Shown in pieces: positions 1 through 9,220 of a stretch of DNA of 64,000 nucleotides. Position 1 is the stretch's first letter. Every line of letters begins with the position of its first letter. Source of the stretch: Clostridia bacterium (GTDB lineage Bacteria; Bacillota; Peptococcia; DRI-13; UBA5745). The notes below the pieces were generated by a model, which did not search any database, was not told the DNA's origin, and was given only the letters and a program-made list of their open reading frames with translations. The stretch is from assembly GCA_018436095.1 (NCBI GenBank), contig JAHDMJ010000006.1, forward strand, positions 1 to 64,000, read 5' to 3'. The position numbers were made by a program, and so were the translations under genes.

Positions 1-87
1 CAAAGGTGCATGGATGCCCTTCAAGCCATTAAACCGAAGCTCCTTAAAATTGCTCAGGAACAGATCAAGTTACTCAAAGCAGCTTAA
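1..87 (+). CDS. C-terminal end of an unidentified protein (partial)
   Basis: The first frame is open from base 1 to a TAA at 85-87 and encodes 28 residues, rich in Lys, Leu and Gln, ending in LLKAA. The start lies outside the window. The tail looks helical but is too short to assign to a family. It is followed directly by the first cluster of dispersed repeats, so it may be the last gene of an adjacent unit or part of a mobile element. I cannot tell which. Confidence 0.4.
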   Translation, partial: QRCMDALQAIKPKLLKIAQEQIKLLKAA

Positions 88-120
88 CCAACTCGAAAAA
101 ACTACAGCCGAACGAATTTA

Positions 121-661
121 CACACAAATTTGGACTTGACCGGCTAACTGTGCAAAATTGCAGGTTTGTAACCCTTAAATCTCCCTTTTGGAACAAATTT
201 GATCCGAAAATGGGGTGAAAACCTGTTTTTAGGCCAAATCACATACTACAAACCTGCAATTTTGCACAAAAGCCATAACTATATAAACAAACTTGCAATT
301 TTGCACAACCACTGCCAAACGACGCTACAAACCGAGACCACTAAAAAAGTTGCCTTAGTCTTAGCTGGGTGTACAAATTTTGAAGTATTGTGTGATTCGC
401 TCTGTTAAAATAGGCGTTTCAATCTGCCTAAGACACTAAATGTAGGCAAAAGACGGTGCTTGGTGCGGTAAAACTTGAAATTCTGGGCAGTTAGCCGAGG
501 AAAATACACGTAAAACCTCATTTTTTGTACACGCGGCTGGATAGGAGGGGGCTTGTTCAGGGGTTGAGTGTTCAAAAATCGAAGTTGTACGGTGGAAAAT
601 AGGTAAGTTTTGATAATCTAAGGAAAAAATGGTTGCACAACTTCGATTTTTGAGTGGCCGG
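121..661. repeat. Cluster of dispersed ~28-bp repeats, gene-free region
   Basis: This AT-rich stretch between the partial CDS and the lyase promoter holds about nine degenerate copies of a repeat seen in other intergenic regions of the window. Copies lie near 121-143, 142-170, 245-271, 289-309, 367-392, 464-494, 508-540, 568-595 and 633-661, in both orientations. The core is TGCACAAAAATCGAGGTTG with variation after the A-run. Bases 572-588 and 637-653 are a perfect 17-bp inverted repeat. The small open frames here (199-408, 436-672) consist of repeat sequence, have no Shine-Dalgarno site and are not called as genes. Confidence 0.7.
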
Positions 662-769
662 ACCCAACCCAACTCAACTCAACCTGGATTTACACCCCAT
701 GGATTCACCGCTCCATCTATCAACCTGTCCTCTTTAATTATAAAAAATTTTTAGTCTTACAAAAAATTG

Positions 770-797
770 TTGACAGTACGGAATTTTCTGATATAAT
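770..797 (+). promoter_or_regulatory. Sigma-A promoter of the tandem beta-lyase genes
   Basis: TTGACA at 770-775 and TATAAT at 792-797 are separated by 16 bp, with a TGn extension before the -10. This would start transcription near 804, about 60 nt before the first lyase ATG. Both hexamers match consensus, so strong expression is expected. Confidence 0.8.
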
Positions 798-863
798 TAA
801 AATTGAAATTGCGTGATGTAATCAGCCGTGTAATTAAAAATAAGGGAATGGAGGTATTTGTTC

Positions 864-2339
864 ATGAGAATCTCTAGGGAAGAAATGCTGGCGCCAACGG
901 ATTTGCCATTTGATAAGGTTCCGCCTTATCGGGTCAAGGTTGTGGAGTACACTGAACCCACCACCAGAGAGCAGCGTAAACAACTGATTAAAGAGGTCCA
1001 GTATTCAGCTTGCAATCTGCCGGCAAAATACGTGTATGTCAACATGACCACCGACTCCGGCACCAGCGCCATGAGCGACCGGCAGTGGGCGGGCATGTGG
1101 CTGGGCGACGAATCTTATTTCAACTCGAAAAGCTGGGAGCCGCTGAAAAAGGCCCTCCAGGAATTTTCCGGCATGGAATACGCGCTACCTACCCATCAGG
1201 GCCGTTCAGGCGAGGCTATTTTGTATGAAGCCTTTGTTAAAGAAGGGGACGTGGTTCCTTCCAACATGCACTTTACGACCACCCGGGCCCATTGCTACTA
1301 CTACGGCGCCGAGCCAGTGGATATGACCTGCAAAGAATATTACGATGAGCACGATCCCTCTTGGTTTAAAGGCAATATGGATATCGAGGCCCTTAAGCAG
1401 CTCTTCATTGAGAAGGGCGACAAAATTGGCTTTGTCGAGCTGGTCGTTCCCAACAACCTCTGCGCCGGCCAGCCTGTTTCTATGCAGAATATTAAAGAAG
1501 TCCGGGAAGTTATCGACAAATATAAAAAGCGGGACGTCATATTCTCCCTGGATATTGCCCGTATCTCGGAAAATGCCTGGATGATTAAAAAACATGAGGC
1601 CGGTTACGGCCATATGTCCTGCTTGCAGATTGTTCAGGAAATGATGTCTTATGCCGACGTATCCCACATGAGCGCCAAAAAAGCCGCTTTGGTCAATATG
1701 GGCGGTTTCGTCACCGTAAGGGACTATACGAACTATATGCGCTTGCAGCCTAAGCTAATCCGTTTAGACGGCTTTTTGACTTACGGCGGCCTGGCCGGCC
1801 GGGATTTGGAAGCCTTGGCTATCGGCTTAATGGAAGGTATCAATGATTATTACCTGGAAGACAAGCAGCGCCAGAGTGACGTTTTTGCCAATGCCTGCAA
1901 GAGATTGGGCGTCGCTACCTATAATCCCGCCTGCACCCTGGGCGTTTGGATTTTAGCCGAGCATTGCCTGCCTCATATTCCCAAGCATCAGGGTCCTGGT
2001 ACCGCTCTTGCCAGCCAGGCTTATATTGAAGGCGGCATCGGCCTCACCTCCATGGACTCCCTGCACCGGGGCCACTTAGATCCTGATGATCCCACCAACT
2101 ATGCCAAGATTCAGTTAGCTCCTTTTGAACTGATCCGCTGCGCCTTCCCCCGCCGGGTCTACACTGATTCCCAATACGAATGGTGTGCGGAAGCTTTATA
2201 CAAGGCTATGGAATGGGGCGACAAGGTACCCGGTTACCGCCGCTATGATATGGGCGACGCCAGACCTCAATTAGAGGACAGAGACTTTGGCACCCATACG
2301 TTCTTTGACGAATTTGAGCCTTTGTTTGAGCATCCGTAA
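864..2339 (+). CDS. PLP-dependent beta-eliminating lyase (tryptophanase/tyrosine phenol-lyase family), copy 1
   Basis: A 491-residue member of the beta-eliminating lyase family (PF01212), cytosolic PLP enzymes that split aromatic or thiol amino acids into pyruvate, ammonia and a leaving group. The ATG at 864 is 9 nt after GGAGG; a TTG at 858 is too close to it. Visible family landmarks are THQGR (Arg114), FTTTR (138-141), Asn198 in PNNLCAG, Asp230 and Arg233 (D-I-A-R), and the PLP lysine Lys273 in MSAKKAALVNMGG. The region aligned with the tyrosine phenol-lyase phenol-binding Arg (SMERG in that enzyme) reads SMDSL, so phenol binding as in classical TPL is not supported. It is some 20-35 residues longer than TPL or TnaA. 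The substrate is unknown; tryptophan, tyrosine, cysteine conjugates or related amino acids are all possible. It is paired with a paralogue just downstream. Confidence 0.9.
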   Translation: MRISREEMLAPTDLPFDKVPPYRVKVVEYTEPTTREQRKQLIKEVQYSACNLPAKYVYVNMTTDSGTSAMSDRQWAGMWLGDESYFNSKSWEPLKKALQEFSGMEYALPTHQGRSGEAILYEAFVKEGDVVPSNMHFTTTRAHCYYYGAEPVDMTCKEYYDEHDPSWFKGNMDIEALKQLFIEKGDKIGFVELVVPNNLCAGQPVSMQNIKEVREVIDKYKKRDVIFSLDIARISENAWMIKKHEAGYGHMSCLQIVQEMMSYADVSHMSAKKAALVNMGGFVTVRDYTNYMRLQPKLIRLDGFLTYGGLAGRDLEALAIGLMEGINDYYLEDKQRQSDVFANACKRLGVATYNPACTLGVWILAEHCLPHIPKHQGPGTALASQAYIEGGIGLTSMDSLHRGHLDPDDPTNYAKIQLAPFELIRCAFPRRVYTDSQYEWCAEALYKAMEWGDKVPGYRRYDMGDARPQLEDRDFGTHTFFDEFEPLFEHP

Positions 2340-2424
2340 AAAGAAGAGGCCCAAACCCGGCAATGCATAATAAACAGACAGCAGCTAAAATAAATAGAAA
2401 TAGCTATTGAGGAGGTAAGCGCAG

Positions 2425-3897
2425 ATGAGAATCAGCGATCAGGAAATGATGGTAAAAACCGACTTGCCATTTCACAAAGCACCGCCTTACCGCACTAAGG
2501 TAGTGGAATATACTATTCCCACCACCCGCCAGCAGCGGCAAGAAATCATGAAAAAACACGGCTATTCCGGCCGTTTGCTCCCTGCAAAATACGTGTTCAT
2601 TAACATGGTCACCGACTCCGGTACCGGCGCCATGAGCGACCGTCAGTGGTCTGCTATGATGGAAGGGGACGAATCCTACTTCTATTGCCGCAGTTATGAG
2701 TATTTTGAAGAGGTAGCGCAAAACTACACCGGCATGCCGTACATTCTGCCCTCTCACCAGGGACGCAGCGCCGAAGCACCCCTTTATGAATGCCTGGTGC
2801 AGCCGGGAGATAAAGTTCCTTCCAATACCCACTTTACCACCACCAGCGCCTGGAGCTTCCAGAGGGGCGCCGAGCCTGTAGACTTTGTGGAAGTTTCCTA
2901 TTTTGATCCCAATGACACCACCAGCCAATTTAAGGGCGGCATCGATACGGCAGCATTGGAGCGCTACTTTGAGCTGCATGCCGAGAAGATTCCCCTGGTT
3001 GACCTGGTTGTGCCCAATAACCTCAACGGCGGTATGGGCGTATCCATGAAAGACATTAAAGAGACCCGCCGCATTATTGACAAGTACAATAAGAGAGGTA
3101 CCTTGCTTTGCTTAGATATCGCCCGTATCTCGGAAAACGCCTGGATTATCAAAAACCACGAAGAAGGCTACGAAGATAAATCTTGTGCGGAGATTGTCAG
3201 GGAAATGCTTTCCTATGCCGATTGCTGCCATATGAGTTCTAAAAAATGCGGTTTGGTCAACATGGGCGGCTTCTCGGCAGTAAGAGACAAACAGCTTTGG
3301 TACCGTATGCAGCCTAAGGTTATCCGCACCGACGGCTACATCACCTATGGCGGCATGAATGGCCGGGATCTGGAAGCCTTGGCCGTTGGGCTGGTAGAAG
3401 GCGTCAACGACTATTATCTCCAGGACCGCCAGCGCCAGGTAGAGTATTTTGCCAATGCCTGCAAGAAACGGGGCGTTCACATCTTAGAGCCCGCTTCCAG
3501 CTACGCCGTTTACATCAATGCCGGCAAATGCGTACCCCATTTAGATCATACTCAGGGTCCCGCCACCTGCTTGTCTGCCCAGGCTTATATTGAAGGCGGC
3601 TTTGCCTCCACAGCCATGGACTCTCTGCAAAGGGGCAGGATCGATCCTGAAAATCCCCTGGATACCAGCAAACGTATCAAGGCCCCTTATGAATTGATTC
3701 GCTGCGCCATCCCCCGCCGGGCCTATTTTGAGCCCCATTATGACTGGGCTGCCGAGTGCTTAGCCAGGGCTATGGCCCACGGCACCAAGCTGCCGGCCTT
3801 CAAACCCATTGCAGACGACCGGCCCCCTTTAGAAATCAGTGAGATCGGGCTGCACACCTTCTTTGATGATTATGAGCCCGTTACTCCCCTCCCTTAA
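2425..3897 (+). CDS. PLP-dependent beta-eliminating lyase, copy 2
   Basis: A 490-residue paralogue of the preceding gene, roughly 60% identical by eye along its length, so this is a tandem duplication. The ATG follows GAGGAGG by a good spacing. The PLP lysine is Lys274 in MSSKKCGLVNMGG, and Asp231/Arg234 (D-I-A-R), Asn199 and THQGR-like SHQGR are kept. Differences from copy 1 lie around the active site: FTTTS replaces FTTTR, and the glycine-rich loop reads NGGMG instead of CAGQP. The equivalent of the TPL phenol-binding Arg is again missing (STAMDSLQRG). The two copies therefore probably differ from each other in substrate, and may differ from TPL and TnaA. They share one promoter, with 85 bp between them, and a terminator follows. 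Confidence 0.9.
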   Translation: MRISDQEMMVKTDLPFHKAPPYRTKVVEYTIPTTRQQRQEIMKKHGYSGRLLPAKYVFINMVTDSGTGAMSDRQWSAMMEGDESYFYCRSYEYFEEVAQNYTGMPYILPSHQGRSAEAPLYECLVQPGDKVPSNTHFTTTSAWSFQRGAEPVDFVEVSYFDPNDTTSQFKGGIDTAALERYFELHAEKIPLVDLVVPNNLNGGMGVSMKDIKETRRIIDKYNKRGTLLCLDIARISENAWIIKNHEEGYEDKSCAEIVREMLSYADCCHMSSKKCGLVNMGGFSAVRDKQLWYRMQPKVIRTDGYITYGGMNGRDLEALAVGLVEGVNDYYLQDRQRQVEYFANACKKRGVHILEPASSYAVYINAGKCVPHLDHTQGPATCLSAQAYIEGGFASTAMDSLQRGRIDPENPLDTSKRIKAPYELIRCAIPRRAYFEPHYDWAAECLARAMAHGTKLPAFKPIADDRPPLEISEIGLHTFFDDYEPVTPLP

Positions 3898-3932
3898 TCC
3901 ATAGAAGTGAACCATCCTCCAAACCAATAGGG

Positions 3933-3980
3933 AAAGCAAAAGAGGTATTATCCCAAGGGATAGTGCCTTTCTTGCTTTTG
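3933..3980 (+). terminator. Terminator after the tandem lyases
   Basis: Two near-complementary 22-base arms (3933-3954 and 3957-3978) with G-U pairs and a 2-base loop form a long hairpin ending in CTTGCTTTTG. It lies 35 bp after the second lyase stop and separates it from the chemoreceptor gene. Confidence 0.75.
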
Positions 3981-4137
3981 TTCATCATTTTCCGGGGATA
4001 TGATTTAAATCAGCCATAATTTCAGAGAGATGGAACTTCTAAAGCTTTTCGACATATTTTAAAGTGAGGTAAGGATAAGCCTTAGACTTTGCTCAATGGC
4101 AAACCATGAGCATATGATTTCAATTTGAAGGATGGAA

Positions 4138-5946
4138 ATGATGAATATAATGAAAAACTTATCCGTCAGCAAAAAGTTAGTCCTTGGTTTTGGGATTATG
4201 CTTATTTTACTGATGGTGTCCGCAGCATTGTTTATGTTCAGTATCGGCAGTATAGGCGGGCAGGTAAGGTTATATGAAAACTATACTGTGCCAAATAGCG
4301 AGCAGATCAGGGCTATGCAAGTAAATCTGCAAAATACCCTCAATAAGCTATTAGAGGCCCTGCTGTCGGAAGATGTTAAATACACAGAGGAATCTCTGAA
4401 CCTAGCCCAAAATTACGGCCAGGCCACAGCCGATGCTCTGGCCGCATTTAAAGATACACAGCGCAATGAAGATAAAGAGGAAGCCCTTAAAAGTCTCAGC
4501 GATATGATAACGGAAGCCGCCGCAAAAAGGGGTGAGATCACTGAGCTTATTCGCATAGGAACGGAGGCGGCCCACCGCCAAGCTCTCAGGCTCTATTGGC
4601 AGGAATACCAGCCGAGAATAGAGCGGATCACGGAGTCTTTGCTTGATTTTTCGGCAACACAAAAAGTGCAGGCCGATCAGCAAAGCATTGATGCGGAAGC
4701 TATGATGAGGCTGGCCTGGGTCATGTTTATCTTCTGCACTGCGGTTTCGCTTTTTTTGACGGTGGCCGTAGTCATTGCCATTCGGCAATCCATTCTCAAT
4801 CCGGTGTGGGAAATAGTCGGCGCCTATGAAGAAATCGCCAAGGGTAATATTAAGACCGCTGTTTCCTATGAAAGCAAGGATGAAATGGGCCAAATGGCTA
4901 AACTGATACGGGAATCCAATAAAATGCAAAGCGGTTTTATTGAAGATGTGATTGAAAAATTAATGAAGATATCTGATGGGGATTTACAGATTCAGGTGGA
5001 TTTGGATTACCCCAATGATTTTGCTGTCCTTAAGATTGCCATCGAAAAAACCGTAGCCAATCTCAACCGTATCATGGCAAACATCAATGCTATCGCCGGG
5101 CAAGTCAGCATCGGAGCCAGTCAGGTTGCCGGCGGAGCCCAGGCTCTGGCGGCAGGCTCCACTGAACAGGCCGCTTCCCTTGAAGAGCTCCATGCTTCAG
5201 CCAGTGAGATAGCCAGGCAGGCCAAACAAAACTTAGCCAATGTGGAAGCGGCGGCGCAATACATGGAACAGGCCAGCGCCGGCGTCAGCATCGGCAATGA
5301 ACATATGGGGCAGCTTACGGAAGCCATGGCGGACATTGATGCTTCTTCCCGGCAGATTGTCAGCATTACCAAAATCATTGAGGATATTGCTTTCCAAACC
5401 AATATCCTGGCGCTGAACGCTACCATTGAAGCGGCCCGGGCGGGAGCCGCCGGCAAGGGATTTGGGGTGGTGGCTGATGAGGTCCGTAATTTGGCGGCAA
5501 AATCCGCAGAGGCGGCCCGCCAGACTGCGGAGCTTATTCAGAATTCCGTAGATAGGGTATCCAAGGGTACGCAAATAACGGAACAAACGGCTGCACTTCT
5601 TCAGGAGGTAGGAATGAGCACGCTAAAGGTGGCGGAAAGCTTTACAAAAATTGAAGACGCTTCTACCAGGCAGGTTAGCGCCATTGAGCAAATCAACCAG
5701 GGGCTGTCTCAAGTCTCCTCAGTGGTCCAGACAAATGCGGCTACGGCGGAAGAAAACTCCGCCACCAGCGAGGAAATGGCAGCCCAGGCTGCGGCTTTGC
5801 GGGAAGAAGTAGGCCGGTTCAAGCTCAATGCTGAATTCAATGATGAATTCAATGACGAACTTAATCATGAACACAATGCAGCCGGCAGGCGGAATCAAAC
5901 AGGCAAGATCATTGCTTACCGCGGCAGGGAGCGGGGAAAATACTAA
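4138..5946 (+). CDS. Methyl-accepting chemotaxis protein
   Basis: Transmembrane chemoreceptor of about 602 residues. TM1 lies near residues 14-36, an extracytoplasmic four-helix-type sensor at about 40-185, TM2 at about 192-214, then a HAMP segment, a second HAMP-like segment and the cytoplasmic signalling domain. The hairpin tip is the conserved stretch around [20 protein letters not shown], which binds CheA and CheW. The Shine-Dalgarno AAGGA sits 5 to 8 nt before ATGs at 4138 and 4141; the upstream ATG at 4132 overlaps it. The C-terminal tail carries a short Asn/Asp/Glu/Phe repeat ([11 protein letters not shown]) and then a basic end, with no obvious CheR-binding pentapeptide. The ligand is unknown. 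Proximity to the lyases may suggest an amino-acid signal, but a terminator separates them. Confidence 0.93.
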   Translation: MMNIMKNLSVSKKLVLGFGIMLILLMVSAALFMFSIGSIGGQVRLYENYTVPNSEQIRAMQVNLQNTLNKLLEALLSEDVKYTEESLNLAQNYGQATADALAAFKDTQRNEDKEEALKSLSDMITEAAAKRGEITELIRIGTEAAHRQALRLYWQEYQPRIERITESLLDFSATQKVQADQQSIDAEAMMRLAWVMFIFCTAVSLFLTVAVVIAIRQSILNPVWEIVGAYEEIAKGNIKTAVSYESKDEMGQMAKLIRESNKMQSGFIEDVIEKLMKISDGDLQIQVDLDYPNDFAVLKIAIEKTVANLNRIMANINAIAGQVSIGASQVAGGAQALAAGSTEQAASLEELHASASEIARQAKQNLANVEAAAQYMEQASAGVSIGNEHMGQLTEAMADIDASSRQIVSITKIIEDIAFQTNILALNATIEAARAGAAGKGFGVVADEVRNLAAKSAEAARQTAELIQNSVDRVSKGTQITEQTAALLQEVGMSTLKVAESFTKIEDASTRQVSAIEQINQGLSQVSSVVQTNAATAEENSATSEEMAAQAAALREEVGRFKLNAEFNDEFNDELNHEHNAAGRRNQTGKIIAYRGRERGKY

Positions 5947-5967
5947 GATGCTTAATAGAAAATAAAA

Positions 5968-6015
5968 AAAGAATGGAGCATATCCCGTTAATATTGGGGG
6001 TATACTCCATTCTTT
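5968..6015. terminator. Bidirectional terminator between convergent genes
   Basis: AAAGAATGGAG at 5968-5978 pairs with CTCCATTCTTT at 6005-6015, with further pairing inside. An A-run precedes it on the plus strand. It lies between the convergent chemoreceptor and ABC-F genes and can serve both. Confidence 0.8.
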
Positions 6016-6057
6016 ACTATGGTTCAGAATTATGGGCCGGAGGATGAGGCCGAAGGA

Positions 6058-7614
6058 TCAGACCACTTTTGTGGTCCATTTCTCACAGTTCCAGACGTCG
6101 CCCACAACATCCCTGTAAAACTCCGGCTCGTGGCAGACCATTAAGATACTGCCGTTGTAAGCCTGGAGGGCTTCTTTGAGAGCCTCTTTAGCATCGGCGT
6201 CCAGGTGATTGGTAGGTTCGTCCAGTAGCAGCACATTGGTGGGCCTGTTTACCAATTTGCAAAGCCGCAGCTTAGCCTGCTCGCCGCCGCTGAGAACCAT
6301 AACCTTGCTTTCAATATGCTTGGTAGTGAGGCCGCATTTGGCCAGTGCCGCCCTGATTTCTCCCTGGTTCCAGTCGGGGAACTCCTGCCACAATTCCTCG
6401 ATGCAAGTCTTGGTGTTGCCCTCGGCACTCTCCTGCTCAAAATAGCCCTGACTGAGAAATTCTCCTGTATCTACTGAACCGGACAAGGCGGGAATCAGGC
6501 CGAGAATGCTTTTCATCAAGGTGGTTTTGCCGATGCCGTTGGCGCCGGTGAGGGCGATTTTTTGCTTGCGCTCCATAGAAAGGGAGAGGGGACGGGAGAG
6601 AGGGCTGTCGTAGCCGATGACCAGGTCTTTCGTTTCAAAAATCACCCGGCCCGGAGAGCGGGCCTCCCGAAACTGGAAAACCGGCTTGGGATTTTCCTTG
6701 GCCAGCTCAATAACTTCCATTTTGTCCAGTTGTTTTTGGCGGGACATGGCCATATTGCGGGTGGCGTACCTGGCCTTATTTTTGGCCACGAATTCTTTGA
6801 GGGATTCGATCTCCTGCTGCTGGCGTTTATAGGCGGACTCCAACTGACTTTTGCGGGCTTCGTAAGCCGCCAGAAACTCGTCGTAATCGCCCACATAGCG
6901 GGTCAGCTCATAATTGTCCACGTGGTAAATTAAGTTGACTACACTGTTGAGAAAAGGAATGTCGTGGGAAATCAGCACGAAAGCATTTTCGTACTCCTGG
7001 AGATAACGCTTCAGCCAGACGATGTGCTCTTCGTCCAGGTAGTTGGTGGGCTCGTCAAGGAGCAGAATATCCGGTTTTTCCAGCAGCAGCTTGGCAATGA
7101 GCACCTTGGTGCGCTGGCCGCCGCTTAAGTCGGTGACGTCCCTGTCTAAACCGAGATCGATTAGGCCCAGAGCTTTGGCCACTTCACTTACTTTGGCGTC
7201 GATCATATAGAAATCATTGTGGTTCAGGAGATCCTGGATTTCACCTACCCGCTCCATAGCCTGGTTTAAAGCGTCCTCTTCCATATCGCCCATTTGCTCG
7301 TAGAGGGAAATCATCTCCTGCTCCTGAATAAAGAGATACCCAAAAGCGGAGTCCAGGATGTCCTTGATGGTTTTACCCGCTTCCAGCGTGGTATGCTGAT
7401 CCAGATAACCTACCCGGATACGGCGGGCCCATTGAATGGTGCCCTCGTCAGGCTGGAGGTTGTCGGTGATGATATTGATAAAGGTGGATTTGCCGGCGCC
7501 GTTGGCGCCGATGAGGCCGATGTGCTCCCCTTTCAGCATGCGAAAGGAGATATTGTTGAAAATAGCCCGGTCGCCGAAGCCGTGGGTCAGGTTGGATACG
7601 GTAAGAATGCTCAT
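6058..7614 (-). CDS. ABC-F family ATPase (duplicated ABC domains, no membrane domain)
   Basis: A 518-residue soluble protein with two ATP-binding cassettes. Walker A motifs are GANGAGKST near residue 36 and GANGIGKTT near 354. Signature motifs are LSGGQ and LSGGE, and both Walker B motifs are followed by DEPTNYLD and DEPTNHLD, the hallmark of the ABC-F class. The linker between the cassettes is long and charged (about 240-310), matching the P-site tRNA interaction motif of ribosome-binding ABC-F proteins. Known ABC-F proteins act on the ribosome, in translation factor roles or antibiotic protection; the overall form resembles the YbiT/YkpA housekeeping type more than resistance proteins, but this is inference. 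The ATG follows AAGGA and the gene stands alone behind its own promoter. Confidence 0.92.
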   Translation of the reverse strand: MSILTVSNLTHGFGDRAIFNNISFRMLKGEHIGLIGANGAGKSTFINIITDNLQPDEGTIQWARRIRVGYLDQHTTLEAGKTIKDILDSAFGYLFIQEQEMISLYEQMGDMEEDALNQAMERVGEIQDLLNHNDFYMIDAKVSEVAKALGLIDLGLDRDVTDLSGGQRTKVLIAKLLLEKPDILLLDEPTNYLDEEHIVWLKRYLQEYENAFVLISHDIPFLNSVVNLIYHVDNYELTRYVGDYDEFLAAYEARKSQLESAYKRQQQEIESLKEFVAKNKARYATRNMAMSRQKQLDKMEVIELAKENPKPVFQFREARSPGRVIFETKDLVIGYDSPLSRPLSLSMERKQKIALTGANGIGKTTLMKSILGLIPALSGSVDTGEFLSQGYFEQESAEGNTKTCIEELWQEFPDWNQGEIRAALAKCGLTTKHIESKVMVLSGGEQAKLRLCKLVNRPTNVLLLDEPTNHLDADAKEALKEALQAYNGSILMVCHEPEFYRDVVGDVWNCEKWTTKVV

Positions 7615-7650
7615 GGTTGTATATTGTCCTTTTATGATGAAGATTCCTAC

Positions 7651-7679
7651 ATTGTACTTGATGTGACTTTGCCTGTCAA
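7651..7679 (-). promoter_or_regulatory. Sigma-A promoter of the ABC-F gene
   Basis: On the minus strand TTGACA (7679-7674) and TACAAT (7656-7651) are separated by exactly 17 bp. Transcription would start about 30 nt before the ABC-F start codon. Confidence 0.7.
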
Positions 7680-7848
7680 TCGCGGGGCTAATTCAGCCGC
7701 TGCCCGGAATAGAACGAGCTCCGGCAAATAACCGGTTTGATCGCGTTTTTTCCGAAAATGGGGGATTTGCCAAGCAATAGTGCTTATTAATTAGCTGAAA
7801 CAACTTTAATAATTGCAAAACAATCCGGCACATGGTACAATTTCTTCT

Positions 7849-7931
7849 GGGAATGAGGTTCTCCCCCGGCTTTGCCGAAACCGCTTTTTAAGCTGATGAC
7901 TTCTGCCAATGGCAGCGGCATCGGCTTTTTT
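7849..7931 (+). ncRNA. Fluoride riboswitch (crcB motif) with terminator-type expression platform
   Basis: The stretch GGGAATGAGGTTCTCCC (7849-7865) followed by AAACCGC (7878-7884) and GCTGATGACTTCTGCC (7892-7907) matches the fluoride aptamer consensus of GGnRATGnnGTTCnCC, AAACGC and GCTnATGACnnCT. The required pseudoknot is present: loop GAGGT can pair with ACTTC, with one G-U wobble. An extra small CGGC/GCCG hairpin lies in the internal insertion. Downstream CTGCC-AAT-GGCAG and a T-run at 7925-7931 form a terminator overlapping the aptamer 3' end. Fluoride binding would keep the terminator from forming and switch on the CLC gene that starts 50 nt later. The identity of that gene supports the call. 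Confidence 0.92.
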
Positions 7932-7981
7932 AATGAGAAGAACATCCAGATGAAAAAAACTGAACATGGCAGGTGGAAATA

Positions 7982-9220
7982 ATGTTCCAAAATCCATTGT
8001 TGCAACGAATATTTTTATCCTATAGAGACGTGATTCTGCTTGCCTTTGTCGCAATACCAACCGGTATTGCTGTGGGAATTCTGACTGCCATATTTGGCAA
8101 AATTCTGTTGCTTTTCACGGAAATAAGAATGGAATACGCCTATTGGCTGCTTCCCTTTCTTGGCCTAATCGGCGCAATGCTTGTTTGGGTTAATCAAAAG
8201 ATCGGCGGCTCAAGCCGCAAAGGTATGGCTTTGATCTTTGAAGCCGGTCATGGAAAAGCTAAAGATATTCCCCTGCGTTTGATTCCGCTGACGATTATGG
8301 GCACTTGGCTTACCCACCTTTTCGGGGGCAGCGCCGGACGGGAGGGGGTGGCTATACAAATTGGCGGCACCTTGGCTCACGGTATAAGCAAACGTCTGCC
8401 TATTGCCAATAGCTCCAAAATACTGCTGATTACCGGCATGGCCGCCGGGTTTGCCGGCTTGTTCGGTACCCCTATCGGCGCGACCTTTTTTGCTATAGAG
8501 GTGCTCACGGTAGGCAGCATAGAGCACCAGGCTGTGCTGCCCGCTTTGGTTGCCGCTTTTGCGGCAAGCTTTACCTCGTCATACCTTGGCCTTGAAAGGT
8601 TTTCCTTTATGCTGACCGACCAACTGTCTTTGTCAGGACCCCTTGCGATAAAGTTGCTGACTATAGGCGTTATATTCGGCGTCAGCGGCGGCCTGTTTTC
8701 CGCCTCACTGCACAAAATGAAAGAATTATTAGCCAGATATTGGACGAACCCCATTCTGCGCATTTTTATTATCGGTATTGTTATAAGTGTTTTCTCCCTG
8801 TTGTGCTGGGGCGGCAGGTACTCCGGCCTCGGCACAAACCTGATCGGAGCCAGTTTTGGAGGGGGAGAAGAATTTGCCTGGGATTTTGCTATGAAATTTA
8901 TTTTCACCGTGGTAACCCTGGCCGCCGGTTTTCAAGGCGGGGAAGTTACGCCGTTGTTTGCCATCGGCAGTACCCTGGGCGTGGCCTTGGCCGGCCTTTT
9001 GGGGCTGCCTCCGGCTTTTGCCGGGGCGCTGGGCTATACGGCTCTATTCGGCAGCGCAACAAACACCTTGATCGCTCCCATACTGCTGGGGGCGGAGGTG
9101 TTTGGTTACGCTTATACGCCCTACTTTGTCGTCGTTTGTGCCTTAGCCTATGTATGCAATGGCAATATTTCTATTTATCCTTTGCAGAAGGGGGCCTGGG
9201 CTTGGCGAAAGGAGCTATAG
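7982..9220 (+). CDS. eriC: CLC-F type fluoride/proton antiporter
   Basis: A 412-residue CLC-family membrane protein. The ATG at 7982 follows AGGTGG; a GTG at 7973 lies inside that Shine-Dalgarno site. Family motifs are GGSAGREGV (gating Glu121), GTPIGATFFAIEV (about 162-174) and GGEVTP (Glu321, Thr323). It carries Met82 where chloride CLCs have the central Ser. The spacing of Met82, Glu121, Glu321 and Thr323 equals that of Met79, Glu118, Glu318 and Thr320 as I recall them for the fluoride exporter CLC-Eca, with a constant offset of three. Together with the upstream fluoride riboswitch this supports export of fluoride in exchange for protons across the cytoplasmic membrane. The gene is single and has no partner. 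Confidence 0.93.
   Translation: MFQNPLLQRIFLSYRDVILLAFVAIPTGIAVGILTAIFGKILLLFTEIRMEYAYWLLPFLGLIGAMLVWVNQKIGGSSRKGMALIFEAGHGKAKDIPLRLIPLTIMGTWLTHLFGGSAGREGVAIQIGGTLAHGISKRLPIANSSKILLITGMAAGFAGLFGTPIGATFFAIEVLTVGSIEHQAVLPALVAAFAASFTSSYLGLERFSFMLTDQLSLSGPLAIKLLTIGVIFGVSGGLFSASLHKMKELLARYWTNPILRIFIIGIVISVFSLLCWGGRYSGLGTNLIGASFGGGEEFAWDFAMKFIFTVVTLAAGFQGGEVTPLFAIGSTLGVALAGLLGLPPAFAGALGYTALFGSATNTLIAPILLGAEVFGYAYTPYFVVVCALAYVCNGNISIYPLQKGAWAWRKEL

Noticed and set aside
199-672. Open frames of 69 and 78 residues near the window start
   Set aside because: They are made of dispersed-repeat sequence, lack ribosome-binding sites and show no protein family features.
4040-4137. GEMM-type c-di-GMP riboswitch before the chemoreceptor gene
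   Set aside because: Only the short GGCAAACC element is present; the second conserved part of the aptamer is missing and no P1/P3 pairing is seen.
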